Positions 5,088-5,936 of a DNA stretch of 5,936 nt are shown in pieces. The notes below the pieces were generated by a model, which searched no databases, was not told the DNA's origin, and saw only the letters and a list, made by a program, of their open reading frames with translations. How positions within the stretch are numbered: position 1 is the stretch's first letter; every line of letters starts with the position of its first letter. Both the position numbers and the translations under genes were made by a program. Origin of the DNA: Actinomycetes bacterium (lineage in GTDB: Bacteria > Actinomycetota > Acidimicrobiia > Acidimicrobiales > RAAP-2); the NCBI GenBank assembly GCA_021826655.1, contig JAKAZC010000185.1:1-5936 (forward strand), written 5' to 3'.

Positions 5088-5936
5088 TCAGTCCGACCAG
5101 GGGTCGGCCGCCTCAGGATCGACCCCGTAGTCGACGACGGCCTTGGCCGTCGTGCCCCGGGGCACCGAGCCGTCCGCCTCGAGGCCTCCGAGCACGGCCA
5201 CCACGAGGTGGGCGGCGTCGATCTCGAAGAACCGGCGGAGTACCTCACGGGTGTCGGAGCGGCCGAAGCCGTCGGTGCCGAGCGAGGTATAGCGGCGGGG
5301 CATCCAGCGGGCCACCTGGTCGGGCACCGATCGCATGAAATCGGTGACGGCCACGATCGGCCCGACCGTCCCGCCCAGTTCCCGGGTCACGAGCGGTGCG
5401 CGTGCCGGCTCGTCGGGGTGGAGCCGGCCGTGGCGCTCGACCGACAGGGCTTCCTCGCGCAGGGACTTGTAGGAGGTGACCGACCAGGTGTCGGCAGCCA
5501 CACCCCATTCCTCGGCCAACAGCTCGCGAGCCTGTGCCGCCGCCCGCCAGGTCGTCCCCGAGAACAGGACGGTGGCACGGGGAGCGTCCGGACCCACTCC
5601 CTCGGGTGGAGCGGCGAAGCGGTACATCCCACGGACCGTGCCCCGGCGGACCCGCTCGGCGTCGTCCGGGTCGGACGGCAGGGCCGGCATCACGTAGTTC
5701 TCGTTGTACAGGGTCAGGTACCAGTAGCGGTCTTCGGCGTCCTGACCGGTCATGCGTCGGATCCCGTCCTCCATCAGCACGGCCAGCTCGTAGGCGAACG
5801 CGGGGTCGTACGCCGCCACCGACGGATAGGCCGAGGCCAGCAGCAGCGAGTGGCCGTCCTGGTGCTGGAGACCTTCGCCGTTCAGTGTGGTCCGTGCCGC
5901 CGTGCATCCGAGCAGGAAGCCCCGGCCGCGGCTGTC
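5088..5936 (-). CDS. aceE: Pyruvate dehydrogenase E1 component, homodimeric type, C-terminal part (N-terminus beyond window)
   Basis: The C-terminal 282 residues of the thiamine-diphosphate-dependent E1 subunit of the pyruvate dehydrogenase complex, which decarboxylates pyruvate and passes the acetyl group to E2 lipoate. The reading frame stays open to the right edge, so the GTG at 5817-5819 is internal. Counted from the edge, visible blocks are GFLLG (6-10), TTLNGEGLQHQDGHS (16-30, with active-site-region histidines), AYDPAFAYELAV (41-52), the YLTLYNENYVMP block, and near the C-terminus LGTDGFGRSDTRE and RRFFEIDAAHLVVAVLGGL. These closely follow the C-terminal third of E. coli AceE, a protein of about 890 aa, and the end lines up with the family's natural end. 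The single-chain type, rather than split E1 alpha/beta, is usual in actinobacteria. The gene ends 82 bases before the HhH-GPD start and is followed by a hairpin, so it is probably a separate transcription unit. Confidence 0.97.
   Translation of the reverse strand, partial: DSRGRGFLLGCTAARTTLNGEGLQHQDGHSLLLASAYPSVAAYDPAFAYELAVLMEDGIRRMTGQDAEDRYWYLTLYNENYVMPALPSDPDDAERVRRGTVRGMYRFAAPPEGVGPDAPRATVLFSGTTWRAAAQARELLAEEWGVAADTWSVTSYKSLREEALSVERHGRLHPDEPARAPLVTRELGGTVGPIVAVTDFMRSVPDQVARWMPRRYTSLGTDGFGRSDTREVLRRFFEIDAAHLVVAVLGGLEADGSVPRGTTAKAVVDYGVDPEAADPWSD

Noticed and set aside
3709..5936. thiE-aceE neighbourhood as a deliberate thiamine-diphosphate cofactor cluster
   Set aside because: AceE needs the cofactor, but a hairpin and a separate promoter lie between the genes, and a housekeeping enzyme next to one thi gene is weak evidence.

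Overview
The window is gene-dense, high-GC DNA (roughly two thirds G+C or more) with GTG as well as ATG starts. Its gene content points to an actinomycete (Actinomycetota): a homodimeric-type pyruvate dehydrogenase E1 (AceE), an actinobacterial-type small HhH-GPD repair protein, a FadE-like acyl-CoA dehydrogenase, and a membrane-anchored protein that looks like the LolA/LppX fold. A deep lineage such as Acidimicrobiia is a guess and is not shown by the sequence. There are no tRNA or rRNA genes, CRISPR arrays, IS elements or phage genes, and no sign of recent transfer. It reads as an ordinary chromosomal segment.

Layout from left to right. Positions 1-1031 (+) hold the C-terminal part of a glycogen-debranching / amylo-alpha-1,6-glucosidase-like glycosidase that enters from beyond the left edge. 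Convergent to it, 1064-1681 (-) encodes a glyoxalase-II-like metallo-beta-lactamase-fold hydrolase. This is divergent, across a 173-base gap, from an acyl-CoA dehydrogenase at 1855-2970 (+). A 102-base gap with two dyad-symmetric elements leads to a small membrane-anchored, possibly LolA/LppX-like protein at 3073-3693 (+). Convergent to that, and transcribed leftwards, are thiE (thiamine-phosphate synthase, 3709-4428) and the upstream HhH-GPD DNA-glycosylase-like gene (4425-5006). These two overlap by 4 bases and probably form a two-gene operon, with a candidate leaderless promoter just before the first gene. Finally, 5088-5936 (-) is the C-terminal 282 residues of AceE, whose N-terminus lies beyond the right edge.

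The genes cover unrelated housekeeping and metabolic roles: glucan or glycoside metabolism, thiol-ester hydrolysis, acyl-CoA oxidation, cell-envelope lipid handling, thiamine synthesis, DNA base repair and pyruvate oxidation. One loose biochemical link is that thiE supplies the precursor of thiamine diphosphate, the cofactor of AceE next door; this may be chance. I found no convincing undescribed multi-gene system. The points most worth a second look are the acyl-CoA dehydrogenase that seems to lack a catalytic glutamate at both usual positions, the coupled HhH-GPD/thiE pair with its leaderless start, the changed active-site lysine of the HhH-GPD protein, and the nested repeat in front of the LolA-like gene.
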